Shown: piece after piece, positions 8,739 through 18,997 of the stretch
Numbering within the stretch: the first letter of the stretch is position 1
Layout of the letters: each line of letters opens with the position of its first letter
DNA from: Hydrogenovibrio marinus
Lineage (GTDB): Bacteria; Pseudomonadota; Gammaproteobacteria; Thiomicrospirales; Thiomicrospiraceae
Direction: 5' to 3'
Length of the DNA stretch: 64,000 nt
NCBI RefSeq assembly: GCF_013340845.1
Contig: NZ_AP020335.1
Location: forward strand, 930,001 to 994,000
Notes under the pieces: generated by a model
The model's input: only the letters and a program-made list of their open reading frames with translations
What the model was told of the DNA's origin: nothing
Database searches by the model: none
Translations under genes and position numbers: made by a program

Positions 8739-8918
8739 AAACCACCTTTAGTACCCGAAATCATTTCATTAATGGGTAAAAGTTAACCGATTTATCTCAA
8801 AAGGTCTAGCCCAATTTATACGATATTTCATCTTCTAACACCTAAATTAATGCATTGATAAAAGTATGTTGTTGTTTTCTCGATGGAAAGGTGCATTTAA
8901 ACCTTTTAAATAAAGGTT

Positions 8919-9974
8919 TTAAACTCTAATGTCAATCAACGCAATTTTCGTTGCCATTGGGTTGACCTCAGGTTTTTGCGCATTCATCAGTATGTGTTTC
9001 ACCCTAAGGCCGTTCTGCCTTAGCTGCTCTCTGAAACCGCTCAAGTTATCTTCAATTCTTTGTCCTAGTTCAGTCTGTTCTGTCCAAAACTGAAACCCAA
9101 ACTCTTCATTTTGCATAATGCACTTAGCAACCATTGTGCCCATGTCGCTTATATCTAGAGAAATAATGGTTTCCCAGATGCCATCTTGTTGTCCTGTGGT
9201 TTTCCTGATATCCAGTTGAAATTCGATCAAAGGGAGATTGTTAGGAGACGTGGGAAGTTGAATATTCCATGCATTTGGATTTTCAATCGCTTGAATTTGC
9301 TGATGAGTGACTTTGTTTAGGAGTTGATGTAGTGTTTTTGCCAGAGATTTAAGCTCAGGTGATTGGGTAGGTTCGTTACGAATGATATCCAGTAATTTGA
9401 GCAAGTGCGCCTTAAAATCATTGCTATAAGGCTTTTTATTTTTTGCCAAACTATTTTCCAGAAAAAGTCCGCTGCTGAGCAGAGCCGCTTTAAATTCTTC
9501 GACTTTGACTTTATCGGATAGCTTGAAGAGGCCATCAAATAACTTAAATAGATAAGTCTGAATGATAGTTGGCAAGCCACCAGTTTGAGTCAATTGGACC
9601 AGTTGAGTTAAGCCTTGAGAAACTGAGGTCTGATCCGGAAGTATTTGCGTAAGAACCTGTTGTAGTATCTTGTCGGAGCTCACCTGAGCCGGTTGGTTTT
9701 GATTGTTGGAAAAAGTCAGTACAACATTGGGTTTGATTTGGGTGACTTTGGCTTGTAGTTGCTGTCCTTCAATGAGAGGCATTTCCGGAGATGTTTTTGC
9801 GGCAAAGGTTTGCCCAGCAACGTTCAGTAAGGCTTGTCCATTGCTCACTTTCAGCACAGTTGCAGCCAGCGTTTGCCCAACAGAAATTTGCAATCCTTTT
9901 CCTGTTGCCCCTAATTTTGCCAAGGAAGATAGCGTGTCGGTTGCTGATGGATTGTTCGGTGGTGTTATCGCCAT
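8919..9974 (-). CDS. fliK: Flagellar hook-length control protein FliK-like
   Basis: This 351-residue protein is recognised by its C-terminal domain (FWTEQTELGQRIEDNLSGFREQL followed by RQNGLRVKHILM), which matches the FliK C-terminal substrate-specificity domain. The N-terminal and middle parts are Gln/Leu/Thr-rich and low in complexity, as in FliK rulers. FliK measures the hook and triggers the FlhB switch. Its position here, away from the hook genes and near an FlhB-like gene, makes it possible that it is a second FliK-type paralogue rather than the main one. Confidence 0.75.
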   Translation of the reverse strand: MAITPPNNPSATDTLSSLAKLGATGKGLQISVGQTLAATVLKVSNGQALLNVAGQTFAAKTSPEMPLIEGQQLQAKVTQIKPNVVLTFSNNQNQPAQVSSDKILQQVLTQILPDQTSVSQGLTQLVQLTQTGGLPTIIQTYLFKLFDGLFKLSDKVKVEEFKAALLSSGLFLENSLAKNKKPYSNDFKAHLLKLLDIIRNEPTQSPELKSLAKTLHQLLNKVTHQQIQAIENPNAWNIQLPTSPNNLPLIEFQLDIRKTTGQQDGIWETIISLDISDMGTMVAKCIMQNEEFGFQFWTEQTELGQRIEDNLSGFREQLRQNGLRVKHILMNAQKPEVNPMATKIALIDIRV

Positions 9975-10114
9975 AGTGTTTTCATACAGAAACGAGTGAA
10001 TTTAGTTAGGTTCAAGCCTATTTGTTTTATATAATCTAATCATAGATGATGCGCGTGTGAAAAGAAAATTCTGAATGGATTTCGGAAGGCATTAGTTCGT
10101 GAAAAAGGTGGCAG

Positions 10115-10945
10115 ATGAATTCGGAAAGAGAGTTTGAATATACGGAAACAGATTTTTTAAGGGTCAAAAACCTGGTTTATAACTTTGCTGGAATTGATCT
10201 GAATGAGTCTAAAAAGAACCTGGTTTATAATAGATTGGCAAAGCGTATACGCTTTTTGCAACAAGATTCTTTTGATGAATATCTGAATTACGTTGAAGCT
10301 CAAGGGGAAGCGGAGTTCATTCATCTTATCAATGCCATTACCACTAACCTTACATTTTTCTTTAGAGAGAATCATCATTTCGAGTTTTTGGCAGAAACAG
10401 TCATTCCCGAACTGTTGCAGAAAAACCAGACGACCAAAAAAATTCGTGTTTGGTCAGCGGGCTGCTCAACAGGCGAAGAGCCTTATTCAATTGCAATTGT
10501 TCTGAAAGAAGCAGTGCCTCCTGGGTGGGATGCAAAAGTGATCGCAACCGATTTGGATACAAATGTGGTCAATACGGCTAGTAATGGTGTGTATAAAATT
10601 GATAGACTCAAGGGTGTGTCCGAAACCAGAAAGAAAAATTGGTTTATGAGGGGTAAGGGGAGTAATGATGGCTATGTCAAAGTGAAACCTGACCTCCAAT
10701 CCATTATTGAGTTTGGACAAATTAACCTCATGAACGAATGGCCTATTAAAGATCAGATAGATGTCATTTTTTGCCGTAATGTGGTGATTTATTTTGATAA
10801 AGAAACGCAGTCCAAACTGTTTAATCGCTATGCTGATCTATTGAGGGAAAAGGGGTATTTGTTTGTAGGACACTCGGAATCATTATATAAAGTCTGTGAT
10901 CGATTTGAATTGCTCGGAAAAACGATTTACCAGAAAAAAGATTGA
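10115..10945 (+). CDS. cheR: Chemoreceptor methyltransferase CheR
   Basis: This 276-residue SAM-dependent enzyme methylates receptor glutamates. The N-terminal helical domain (FLRVKNLVYNFAGIDLNESKK) is followed by FFRENHHFEFL and the SAM motif VWSAGCSTGEEPYSIAI. Later motifs are IATDLDTN and IDVIFCRNVVIYFD, with a GHSES near the end. The gene is divergent from fliK, with a promoter-like TATAAT about 90 bp upstream. It is followed by cheB 76 bp downstream, the usual adaptation pair. Confidence 0.95.
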   Translation: MNSEREFEYTETDFLRVKNLVYNFAGIDLNESKKNLVYNRLAKRIRFLQQDSFDEYLNYVEAQGEAEFIHLINAITTNLTFFFRENHHFEFLAETVIPELLQKNQTTKKIRVWSAGCSTGEEPYSIAIVLKEAVPPGWDAKVIATDLDTNVVNTASNGVYKIDRLKGVSETRKKNWFMRGKGSNDGYVKVKPDLQSIIEFGQINLMNEWPIKDQIDVIFCRNVVIYFDKETQSKLFNRYADLLREKGYLFVGHSESLYKVCDRFELLGKTIYQKKD

Positions 10946-11021
10946 GACAGAAAATAGGATTAGCAATCCTAAATAAGACCAAGAATAGAAGAACAAGAAT
11001 AATGAAAAGCAGGGTGGCAGT

Positions 11022-12149
11022 ATGTCAAAAGTAAAAGTACTGATAGTTGACGACTCTTCATTGGTAAGGCAGATGTTGTCAGATATGCTCGACTCGGATC
11101 CTTTTATTGAAGTAGTGGGGACGGCATCAGATCCCTATGACGCGAGAGAAAAAGTCAAAACGCTTCGTCCGGATGTGTTGACGCTGGATATTGAGATGCC
11201 GCGTATGGATGGTGTGACCTTTCTAAAAAATTTGATGAGATTACATCCTATGCCGGTGGTGATGGTTTCCACCTTGACGGAAAAAGGTGCTGACATCACA
11301 TTTGAAGCACTGGATCTTGGAGCGGTAGATTTCGTTACCAAACCCAAAATTGATTTAGAGCATACCTTTGAAGCCTACTCGTTGGAGATTCGCCGTAAAG
11401 TCAAAATTGCAGCGAAAGTTTCAAAAGAACAATTGGTTAGACAATATGAGCGTTATGTTCAGAACTTGAATTCCAAGCCAGCATTCAAACCCAACTTGGC
11501 AGCTAAGGCAGATAGAGTGCCTGATAAGTTGAACGTCGATGCGATTATTCCATCTAAACCTGTTCCCAAGAGTTTTGGTAAAACACACCAAGTCATTGCC
11601 TTAGGTGCTTCGACGGGGGGAACAGAAGCCATCAAAGAAGTGCTGATGCGTTTACCGGAAAATACGCCACCAATTGTTATCACCCAGCACATTCCGGCGG
11701 CATTTAGTTTGCCATTTGCTAATCGTATGGACACGATTGCGGCAATGAGAGTGGTGCAAGCGGAAGATGGGCAGGAAATTCTGCCAGGTTGGGTCTATAT
11801 CGCACCTGGTGACCGCCATCTACTTGTCGAGAAACAAGGTGCTAAATACATTTGTCGTTTAAATGACGGCCCACCAGTGAACCGTCATAAGCCTTCTGTA
11901 GACGTTATGTTTAGAAGTGTGTTGCAAACCGTTGGAACCAATGCAATTGGGGTGATCTTGACGGGAATGGGCGCAGATGGCGCGCAAGGGTTGAAAGAGT
12001 TAAGAGAGATAGGTGTTCACACAGTTGCTCAGGATGAAAAAACCAGTGTGGTGTGGGGAATGCCGGGTGAAGCAACCAAAATCGGTGCGGCAGAAGAAGT
12101 GATGCCACTAGATAAGGTTGCGGAAAAAATTCTCAGTTGGGTCAAATAA
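11022..12149 (+). CDS. cheB: Chemoreceptor methylesterase/deamidase CheB
   Basis: This 375-residue two-domain protein begins with a receiver (LIVDDSSLVRQML, then LTLDIEMPRMDGVTFLK with the phospho-Asp). The C-terminal methylesterase carries the catalytic Ser in ALGASTGGTEAIKEVL near residue 196, the His in IVITQHIPAAFS and the Asp in LTGMGADGAQGL. It removes methyl groups from receptors, opposing CheR encoded just upstream. The length and domain order are normal. Confidence 0.96.
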   Translation: MSKVKVLIVDDSSLVRQMLSDMLDSDPFIEVVGTASDPYDAREKVKTLRPDVLTLDIEMPRMDGVTFLKNLMRLHPMPVVMVSTLTEKGADITFEALDLGAVDFVTKPKIDLEHTFEAYSLEIRRKVKIAAKVSKEQLVRQYERYVQNLNSKPAFKPNLAAKADRVPDKLNVDAIIPSKPVPKSFGKTHQVIALGASTGGTEAIKEVLMRLPENTPPIVITQHIPAAFSLPFANRMDTIAAMRVVQAEDGQEILPGWVYIAPGDRHLLVEKQGAKYICRLNDGPPVNRHKPSVDVMFRSVLQTVGTNAIGVILTGMGADGAQGLKELREIGVHTVAQDEKTSVVWGMPGEATKIGAAEEVMPLDKVAEKILSWVK

Positions 12150-12204
12150 GTTTGGCATTGATTTTATTTGGCATAATGCCTGCTTTACACAAAGCATAGT
12201 TAAT

Positions 12205-12212
12205 GTCGATAT
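12205..12212 (+). promoter_or_regulatory. Possible sigma-28 -10 element before the chemoreceptor gene
   Basis: GTCGATAT resembles the FliA -10 consensus GCCGATAA and lies 12 bp before the receptor ATG. The matching -35 (consensus TAAAGTTT) is poor at the expected distance, so only the -10 half supports this. FliA is encoded in this same region, which makes such control plausible. Confidence 0.25.
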
Positions 12213-12223
12213 AAGGGCTCAGT

Positions 12224-13459
12224 ATGTTACTAGTTTTACAGCGTTATTGGATTGCATGGTTGCTTACATTGGTTGGTGTAGGCCTATCCTTTACCGTCAT
12301 ACCTTATATAGGGGTGATTTTCCTATTTACTGTGTCCATCACTTGGACACTTCTTGCGGCAAATTCTGCCGATAAAACCACGCACGTCGTTTCTGCGACG
12401 TCCGCAGAGCCTGTTAAAGTAAGTGGTGGTGCGGTTCCTGATGCTGAAATCAACCTTATTGAAAACACGCTGGCAACCATTTTGGCAGATATTGACTCCG
12501 TAATGGGACAAGAGGTTGAAGTGGTTAGAGGTGAATTGACACAGGTTAAGACACTAGTTGGAGAAGCCATCGAGACATTGAACGATAGCTTCATGGGGCT
12601 GCATGAGCAGACACAAGCGGAATACAACTTGGTTCTGTCTTTGATCGACAACTTGGGTGGCGGCTCTTCTGAAGGGATGAGTATTCAGAAGTTCTCTGAA
12701 GAAATCAAAACGTTGTTGAGCTATCTGATTGAACTGCTCACTATTTCCAGTCAGCGCAGTAATGAAACGGTTAGTAAGATCGATAACATGGTTGAGCAAA
12801 TCGAATCTATCTTTATCTTATTGGAAGATGTAAAAGGGATTGCTGACCAAACCAACCTGTTGGCGTTGAATGCGGCAATTGAAGCGGCAAGAGCGGGTGA
12901 AGCTGGTCGAGGGTTTGCCGTTGTTGCAGATGAAGTTCGAAAACTATCACTTAACTCTAACTTGTTGAACGAACAGATTCGTAAGCAAGCAGAGAAGGCA
13001 AAGCAAACAGTTGATCATGTTCGTAAGTTGGTGAGCGATACTGCGGCCAAAGACATTCAAGAAGCCAATAGTTCAAAAGACCAGGTTACTGGTTTGTTGA
13101 CGGACTTGGAATCCATGAACACAGGTATCTCTGGTAAGCTAGGTGATGTCTCTGGTATTATTTCGGAAATCGAAGTTTCTGTATCCAATGCAATGCGTTC
13201 ACTACAGTTTGAAGATATTGTTCGTCAGTTAGTAGAGCAAATTATGCATCACTTGGATAACTTGCATTCTTTCTCGGAAGAGATTAACAAGCAAGTTGAA
13301 GAGGATAAGGATAAGCCACCTGTGAGCTATGACGAATATAAAGAAAGAATGGCGATTTTCAGAGCCAAGATTCACAGCCAAAGAGAAGCAATTGAAGCTC
13401 AGCGTATGAAGCGCGTGACGTCTTCAACGATGGAAGAGGGAGAAGTTGATCTTTTCTAA
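12224..13459 (+). CDS. Methyl-accepting chemotaxis protein without periplasmic sensor domain
   Basis: This 411-residue receptor begins with two closely spaced hydrophobic segments (about residues 5-45) separated by a few residues, so almost nothing is exposed to the periplasm. The signalling hairpin tip is clear: [22 protein letters not shown] followed by [15 protein letters not shown]. No HAMP domain is evident. The long C-terminal coiled coil ends with [17 protein letters not shown]. Such receptors sense membrane or cytoplasmic cues. It closes the cheR-cheB cluster and is followed by a strong terminator. Confidence 0.92.
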   Translation: MLLVLQRYWIAWLLTLVGVGLSFTVIPYIGVIFLFTVSITWTLLAANSADKTTHVVSATSAEPVKVSGGAVPDAEINLIENTLATILADIDSVMGQEVEVVRGELTQVKTLVGEAIETLNDSFMGLHEQTQAEYNLVLSLIDNLGGGSSEGMSIQKFSEEIKTLLSYLIELLTISSQRSNETVSKIDNMVEQIESIFILLEDVKGIADQTNLLALNAAIEAARAGEAGRGFAVVADEVRKLSLNSNLLNEQIRKQAEKAKQTVDHVRKLVSDTAAKDIQEANSSKDQVTGLLTDLESMNTGISGKLGDVSGIISEIEVSVSNAMRSLQFEDIVRQLVEQIMHHLDNLHSFSEEINKQVEEDKDKPPVSYDEYKERMAIFRAKIHSQREAIEAQRMKRVTSSTMEEGEVDLF

Positions 13460-13480
13460 TCTTGTAAGTTTCTGACAATA

Positions 13481-13507
13481 AAAAAGCCCGCCTAGTGCGG
13501 GCTTTTT
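13481..13507. terminator. Bidirectional terminator between the chemoreceptor and a small membrane gene
   Basis: The hairpin AAAAAGCCCGCCTAGTGCGGGCTTTTT (positions 13481-13507) has an A run on one side and a T run on the other. It can terminate the chemoreceptor gene from the left and the convergent small membrane gene from the right. Confidence 0.9.
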
Positions 13508-13531
13508 TATGGCTAGAAAATGATGGGGGGC

Positions 13532-13819
13532 TTACATGCCGCCCATTTGAGAGTTCCAGAATGTTCCGAAGATCAAACTGAAAAACAAACCTGTCGCAAA
13601 TACGACATACCAATATTTCTTATAGGTGGCAACTTTAGCTGCTACTTCTGAGTTACCGTCATCTTTTGATGAAGGGTCCTTGAAAAAGACCAACATAAAA
13701 CCAATCGCGGCGATGAAACCAGCGATATTGGCAAAGTAGTGTACTTTTGTCACTATAGAAAGAATGCCGAGAGCAAGGATAGTGGCATAGGTAATCAAAA
13801 TCAGTTTCATAGATTGCAT
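13532..13819 (-). CDS. Small membrane protein of unknown function
   Basis: This 95-residue protein has hydrophobic segments near residues 5-25, 28-45 and 70-88, with a charged loop (KDPSSKDDGNSE) between the second and third. No catalytic motif is recognised. The start could be the first Met or Met4 (13810). It is convergent with the chemoreceptor across a shared terminator and divergent from the NIF3-like gene, so it appears to be a single-gene unit. Confidence 0.7.
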   Translation of the reverse strand: MQSMKLILITYATILALGILSIVTKVHYFANIAGFIAAIGFMLVFFKDPSSKDDGNSEVAAKVATYKKYWYVVFATGLFFSLIFGTFWNSQMGGM

Positions 13820-13882
13820 ATCAAGTATCCTAGGTTTTTTGTATATTGTATCTGCTATTCGTTTTAACGAGGGAGATTCGGT

Positions 13883-14206
13883 TTGTTAAAGTTAACGTTT
13901 TTTGTTCCCAATTCCCATTTGGAGCAGGTTAAGTCAGCCTTGTTTTCAGTCGGTGCCGGCAAGATAGGACATTATGATAGTTGTTGTTGGCAAGTGCAAG
14001 GGCAAGGACAATTTAGACCGATGGAAGGGAGTCAGCCTTTTTTAGGGCAGCAGGGTACTGTTGAAACAGTCAATGAATATAAAGTTGAGATGGTATTGGA
14101 AGAATCTTTTGCAAAAATTGCTCTAAAAGTGCTTCTTGAGGCTCATCCGTATGAAACGCCAGCCTATGAATTTTACCGATTGTTTGATGTGGAAGCGGGA
14201 AAATAA
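13883..14206 (+). CDS. Stand-alone NIF3/YqfO-type domain protein
   Basis: This 107-residue protein matches the inserted domain of NIF3/YqfO family proteins: LTFFVPNSHLEQVKSALFSVGAG, IGHYDSCCWQVQGQGQFRP and a C-terminal AHPYETPAYEFYRL. The HPYE-TPAYE motif is diagnostic, and free-standing copies are common in gammaproteobacteria. Function is unknown; a metal or small-ligand role has been suggested from the CutA-like fold. Translation starts at TTG (13883) behind a GAGGGAGA ribosome-binding site; there is no in-frame ATG nearby. Confidence 0.85.
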   Translation: MLKLTFFVPNSHLEQVKSALFSVGAGKIGHYDSCCWQVQGQGQFRPMEGSQPFLGQQGTVETVNEYKVEMVLEESFAKIALKVLLEAHPYETPAYEFYRLFDVEAGK

Positions 14207-14280
14207 AGCCTATATATCAACTTTATCTATAGTTATAAAAGAATATTATATTAGTAAAAAATAATGCGGTAACTTAATAT

Positions 14281-14357
14281 GGGCGGCTGTTGAAAACATC
14301 AACAATCCTCCCTTGGTATTTAGAACATAATACAGCCCCAAATTTTGGGGCTTTTTT
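14281..14357 (+). ncRNA. Candidate small structured RNA
   Basis: In the gap between the NIF3-like gene and the convergent FKBP gene there is a hairpin at 14281-14312. Its arms TGTTGA/TCAACA, GG/CC and GGG/CCC stack with symmetric bulges. About 20 unpaired bases follow, then a strong intrinsic terminator (14334-14357). An AT-rich stretch with TAATAT precedes it, but no convincing -35 is seen. It could be a free small RNA or just the 3' UTR of the NIF3-like gene. Confidence 0.25.
14334..14357 (+). terminator. Rho-independent terminator
   Basis: AGCCCCAAA and TTTGGGGCT form a stem followed by six T on the plus strand. It ends transcription from the NIF3-like gene or the candidate small RNA. The minus side lacks a T run. 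Confidence 0.85.
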
Positions 14358-14379
14358 GTATGCGGGAGTAAGAGAAAGC

Positions 14380-15087
14380 TTAGTGACTGGGTTTGTCTTT
14401 ACTATAGGTAATCATTTCGATTGTAAAGATCAGTGTTTGGTTTGGTCCAATCACTTTCCCAGCACCTTTTGAACCATAGCCCAATGAAGGTGGAACAAAG
14501 ATTTTCCATTTAGAGCCTGGCTTCATCATCTTCAGCGCTTCCCCCCAACCAGCAATCACGTCGTGCATTTGGATTTCAATCGGTGTGCCACGTTGATATG
14601 AGCTATCAAACACTTTTCCGTCGATATCTGTTCCTTCGTAGTTGGCAGTGATGTAGTCGCTATCCGTTGGAGGGGCACCTTTACCTGCTTTTAATACAAC
14701 ATATTGAAGACCGCTTTTAGTCACTTTAACGCCAGGCTTGTTCTTGTTTTGTTCCAAGAAAGCTTGACCTGCTTTAGCATTTTTTTCGCCTAAAGCTTTG
14801 CGGGCTTCCATTTGCTTTTTGATTAGGTTCTGCTTAACCGTTTCTACAGCTTGCTGCATTTCTTCTGGCGTTAAACGGATTTTCTCTTTGTTCATAACAT
14901 CGGTCAGACCCAGCATCAATGCTTTTGAGTCGACTTCCAAGCCTTGTTTCTCAAAGCTTTTTGCCAAGTCAATTCCCAGAGCGTAGCTTGCTTTTTGGTT
15001 TGCAGTTTTTAAATCAACATTCGCAGCAAAAGCGGAAGGGGCAAGCAAAGAAGTTGTGAGTATTGAAATTAAGGCGGTGTGTTTCAT
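14380..15087 (-). CDS. Periplasmic FKBP-type peptidyl-prolyl isomerase (FkpA/Mip type)
   Basis: This 235-residue protein starts with a signal peptide (MKHTALISILTTSLLAPSAFA). The N-terminal helical dimerisation domain (ASYALGIDLAKSFEKQGLEVD, then a long Lys/Gln-rich helix) is typical of FkpA/Mip. The C-terminal FKBP domain shows GLQYVVLKAGKGAPP, YEGTDIDGKVFDSSYQRG, VIAGWGEALKMMKPGSKW and PPSLGYGSKG. It catalyses proline isomerisation and assists folding in the periplasm. It is transcribed alone, convergent with the NIF3-like gene. Confidence 0.93.
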   Translation of the reverse strand: MKHTALISILTTSLLAPSAFAANVDLKTANQKASYALGIDLAKSFEKQGLEVDSKALMLGLTDVMNKEKIRLTPEEMQQAVETVKQNLIKKQMEARKALGEKNAKAGQAFLEQNKNKPGVKVTKSGLQYVVLKAGKGAPPTDSDYITANYEGTDIDGKVFDSSYQRGTPIEIQMHDVIAGWGEALKMMKPGSKWKIFVPPSLGYGSKGAGKVIGPNQTLIFTIEMITYSKDKPSH

Positions 15088-15195
15088 ATCAATCCTTGGA
15101 TTTATTTGTGATTAAAATCTGCCAGATTGAGCCGGCAGATTTAAACTAGACTTGACTATACAAGAAGATGTAGCGTTATTCAAACCCTTTTGGGG

Positions 15196-16474
<1,279 letters not shown>

Positions 16475-18916
16475 TTGAAAAAAAACATGCCTGATTATTC
16501 TCAATCGAACCTTTCCAGAAAAAGTGGCGAAAGCTCAGATGCGCCTACACAGCGCTTTCATTGGATAATGAAAGATGCAATTGTATTGGCGTGCATCGGT
16601 GTGTCTTTCTTTTTGTTTTTAGTATTGTTCAGTTACAACGGGTCTGATCCTGGATTTGAAACAGCTTCTTCATCACAAAACATCCAAAACTACGGTGGCA
16701 GAACCGGTGCTTGGATTGCTTCGCTTTTGCTATATCTATTTGGATTGTTCGGCTTTTTGATTCCATTTGGTATTTTCATGGCGGGAATGGTGACGTTGAA
16801 AATCCGTTCTGAAGGTGATACCGACTACTTGCACTTCGGGCTAAGTCTGACCGGGCTAATTCTTTTGATTGTATCTGGCTCTGCGCTATCGACACTGTTC
16901 CTGTCTCCTGACCTTGGGTTCCTCAAGCTGCCTTATTCCGGTGGTGGGGTGTTAGGTTACGAAGTCAGTAATGTGCTGGTGTCCGCGATTGACTTGTTGG
17001 GTACAACATTATTTTTACTGGTCATTTTCGCTGTTGGTATCAGCCTTTTCACCCAGTTGTCCTGGATGACTATTCTGGATAAAACCGGGCAAATCAGTTG
17101 GGTATTGATCAATAAAGTTAAGCCGCATCTTCAAGCATTGTGGGGCAATGTCTCTTCCAAGACTGAAGGCAAAGCGTCAGCTGACTCGTCTTTTCCGGTT
17201 ATTGCATCACGAAATGAACATGAGCAAAAGGTTAGAAGCCCATTGGTTGGTAAGCTGGCAGAAAAAGTTAAAACCAAAACCTTGGCTGTGCTTGAAAAGC
17301 CGCAGGAAAAAATGTCTACCGCAGCCGATCATGAGATCGCTATTGGTGACGAATTGTCTGAAAGTAGCGCTTCTCTAAAAGTAGGTCGTAAAGCCTCTTC
17401 AAATATCACTGTGCCTGTACACCAAGGCGGCGATTTGCCTGGTGTGGATTTATTAGATCCTATCCCAGACTCTGAAGAAGGCTTTTCATCTGAAGAGCTG
17501 ACATCGTTATCCTTCTTGCTTGAACAACGCCTGGAAGAGTTTGGTGTTTCCATTAAGGTTGAAGCTGTTCAACCAGGGCCAGTCGTGACCCGTTTCGAGG
17601 TGTTGCCGGCAGCGGGCGTGAAGGTTAGTCAAATTTCCAATCTGGCGAAAGACTTGGCTCGTGTACTTTCAGTGAAGTCAGTACGTGTAGTTGATGTTAT
17701 TCCAGGTAAAGCGGTTGTTGGGATTGAAATTCCGAATGAAAAGCGTGAAGTGGTGAGCTTCCGTGAAGTGATTTCTTCTGAAGAATTTCAAACTTCTAAA
17801 TCTCCTCTGACGGTTGCTTTAGGAAAAGACATTTCCGGTAAGCCAGTTGTGGCAGATATTGCCAAGATGCCGCATTTGTTGGTGGCGGGTACCACGGGTT
17901 CCGGTAAGTCGGTCGGGGTCAATAGTATGATTCTGAGCTTGCTGTATAAAAGTACGCCAGAAGAGGTTCGCCTCATTATGGTCGACCCAAAAATGCTTGA
18001 GCTTTCCATCTATGAAGATATTCCTCATTTGTTGACCCCTGTGGTCACAGACATGTCGGAAGCGGCAAATGCCTTGCGTTGGAGTGTGTTTGAGATGGAT
18101 CGTCGCTATCAACTCATGGCGAAGCTTGGAGTGAGAAATATTGCTGGCTTCAATGCTAAAGTCCGCGGCGCTATCGAAAAAGGTGAGCCTTTGATTGATC
18201 CGTTGTATCAGCAAGCGGCAAACTTTGGTCATGAGTTGGGTGAAAAACCGCCAACGTTGGAACCATTACCTTTTATTGTGGTGGTGGTTGATGAGTTCGC
18301 CGACATGATTATGGTGGTGGGTAAAGAAGTTGAGCAGCTGATTGCGCGTATCGCACAAAAAGCACGTGCCGCGGGTATTCACCTGATTTTGGCAACCCAA
18401 AGACCTTCTGTGAATGTTATTACTGGTTTGATTAAAGCCAATATTCCGACCCGTATCTCTTTTATGGTCAACACCAAAATCGACTCCCGAACCATTCTTG
18501 ACCAAGGTGGCGCTGAACAACTACTGGGAATGGGGGATATGCTGTTCATGCCGCCGGGGAGTGGTAATCCACGCCGGGTGCATGGTGCATTCATGACTGA
18601 TGAAGAAGTGCATCGCGTCGCCGATTTCGTGAAGTCTCAAGGTGAACCACAGTATTTGGAAAGCATCACTCAGCCGACATCAGCCGATGGTGGAGATTTG
18701 TTGGGTGAGGATGCCGAGCAGGACTTGCTCTATGATCAAGTAGTTTCCTTTGTGACTGACAATCAGCGTGTGTCCGTATCTTTGGTGCAGCGCCACTTTA
18801 AAATCGGCTATAACCGCGCTGCCAGAATCGTTGAGGCAATGGAGTCTTCCGGTGTGGTTTCGTCAATGAAATCCAATGGTAACCGTGACGTTCTTGCGCC
18901 AAAATCGCCACAGTAA
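16475..18916 (+). CDS. ftsK: DNA translocase FtsK
   Basis: This 813-residue protein is a chromosome-segregation translocase acting at the division septum with XerCD. The N-terminus has about four membrane spans (residues 28-200), then a short charged linker. The motor shows a Walker A GTTGSGKSVGVNSMI near residue 473 and Walker B IVVVVDEFADMIM, with ATQRPSVNVITGLIK. The C-terminal gamma winged helix (VSVSLVQRHFKIGYNRAARIV) reads KOPS sequences. The start is TTG at 16475 or ATG at 16487. Its linker is shorter than that of the E. coli protein. Confidence 0.96.
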   Translation: MKKNMPDYSQSNLSRKSGESSDAPTQRFHWIMKDAIVLACIGVSFFLFLVLFSYNGSDPGFETASSSQNIQNYGGRTGAWIASLLLYLFGLFGFLIPFGIFMAGMVTLKIRSEGDTDYLHFGLSLTGLILLIVSGSALSTLFLSPDLGFLKLPYSGGGVLGYEVSNVLVSAIDLLGTTLFLLVIFAVGISLFTQLSWMTILDKTGQISWVLINKVKPHLQALWGNVSSKTEGKASADSSFPVIASRNEHEQKVRSPLVGKLAEKVKTKTLAVLEKPQEKMSTAADHEIAIGDELSESSASLKVGRKASSNITVPVHQGGDLPGVDLLDPIPDSEEGFSSEELTSLSFLLEQRLEEFGVSIKVEAVQPGPVVTRFEVLPAAGVKVSQISNLAKDLARVLSVKSVRVVDVIPGKAVVGIEIPNEKREVVSFREVISSEEFQTSKSPLTVALGKDISGKPVVADIAKMPHLLVAGTTGSGKSVGVNSMILSLLYKSTPEEVRLIMVDPKMLELSIYEDIPHLLTPVVTDMSEAANALRWSVFEMDRRYQLMAKLGVRNIAGFNAKVRGAIEKGEPLIDPLYQQAANFGHELGEKPPTLEPLPFIVVVVDEFADMIMVVGKEVEQLIARIAQKARAAGIHLILATQRPSVNVITGLIKANIPTRISFMVNTKIDSRTILDQGGAEQLLGMGDMLFMPPGSGNPRRVHGAFMTDEEVHRVADFVKSQGEPQYLESITQPTSADGGDLLGEDAEQDLLYDQVVSFVTDNQRVSVSLVQRHFKIGYNRAARIVEAMESSGVVSSMKSNGNRDVLAPKSPQ

Positions 18917-18943
18917 AGTTCCCGATTTAATTTTTAGTGAAAT

Positions 18944-18971
18944 ACCGGGTACCCCAACCTGGTAGATTTTT
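18944..18971 (+). terminator. Weak terminator-like hairpin after ftsK
   Basis: ACCGGGT and ACCTGGT pair (one G-T) around the loop ACCCCA and are followed by ATTTTTG. The hairpin lies between ftsK and lolA, which are close enough that some read-through is likely. Confidence 0.45.
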
Positions 18972-18997
18972 GAATACAAACGTGTGAAGAAGAAAAT

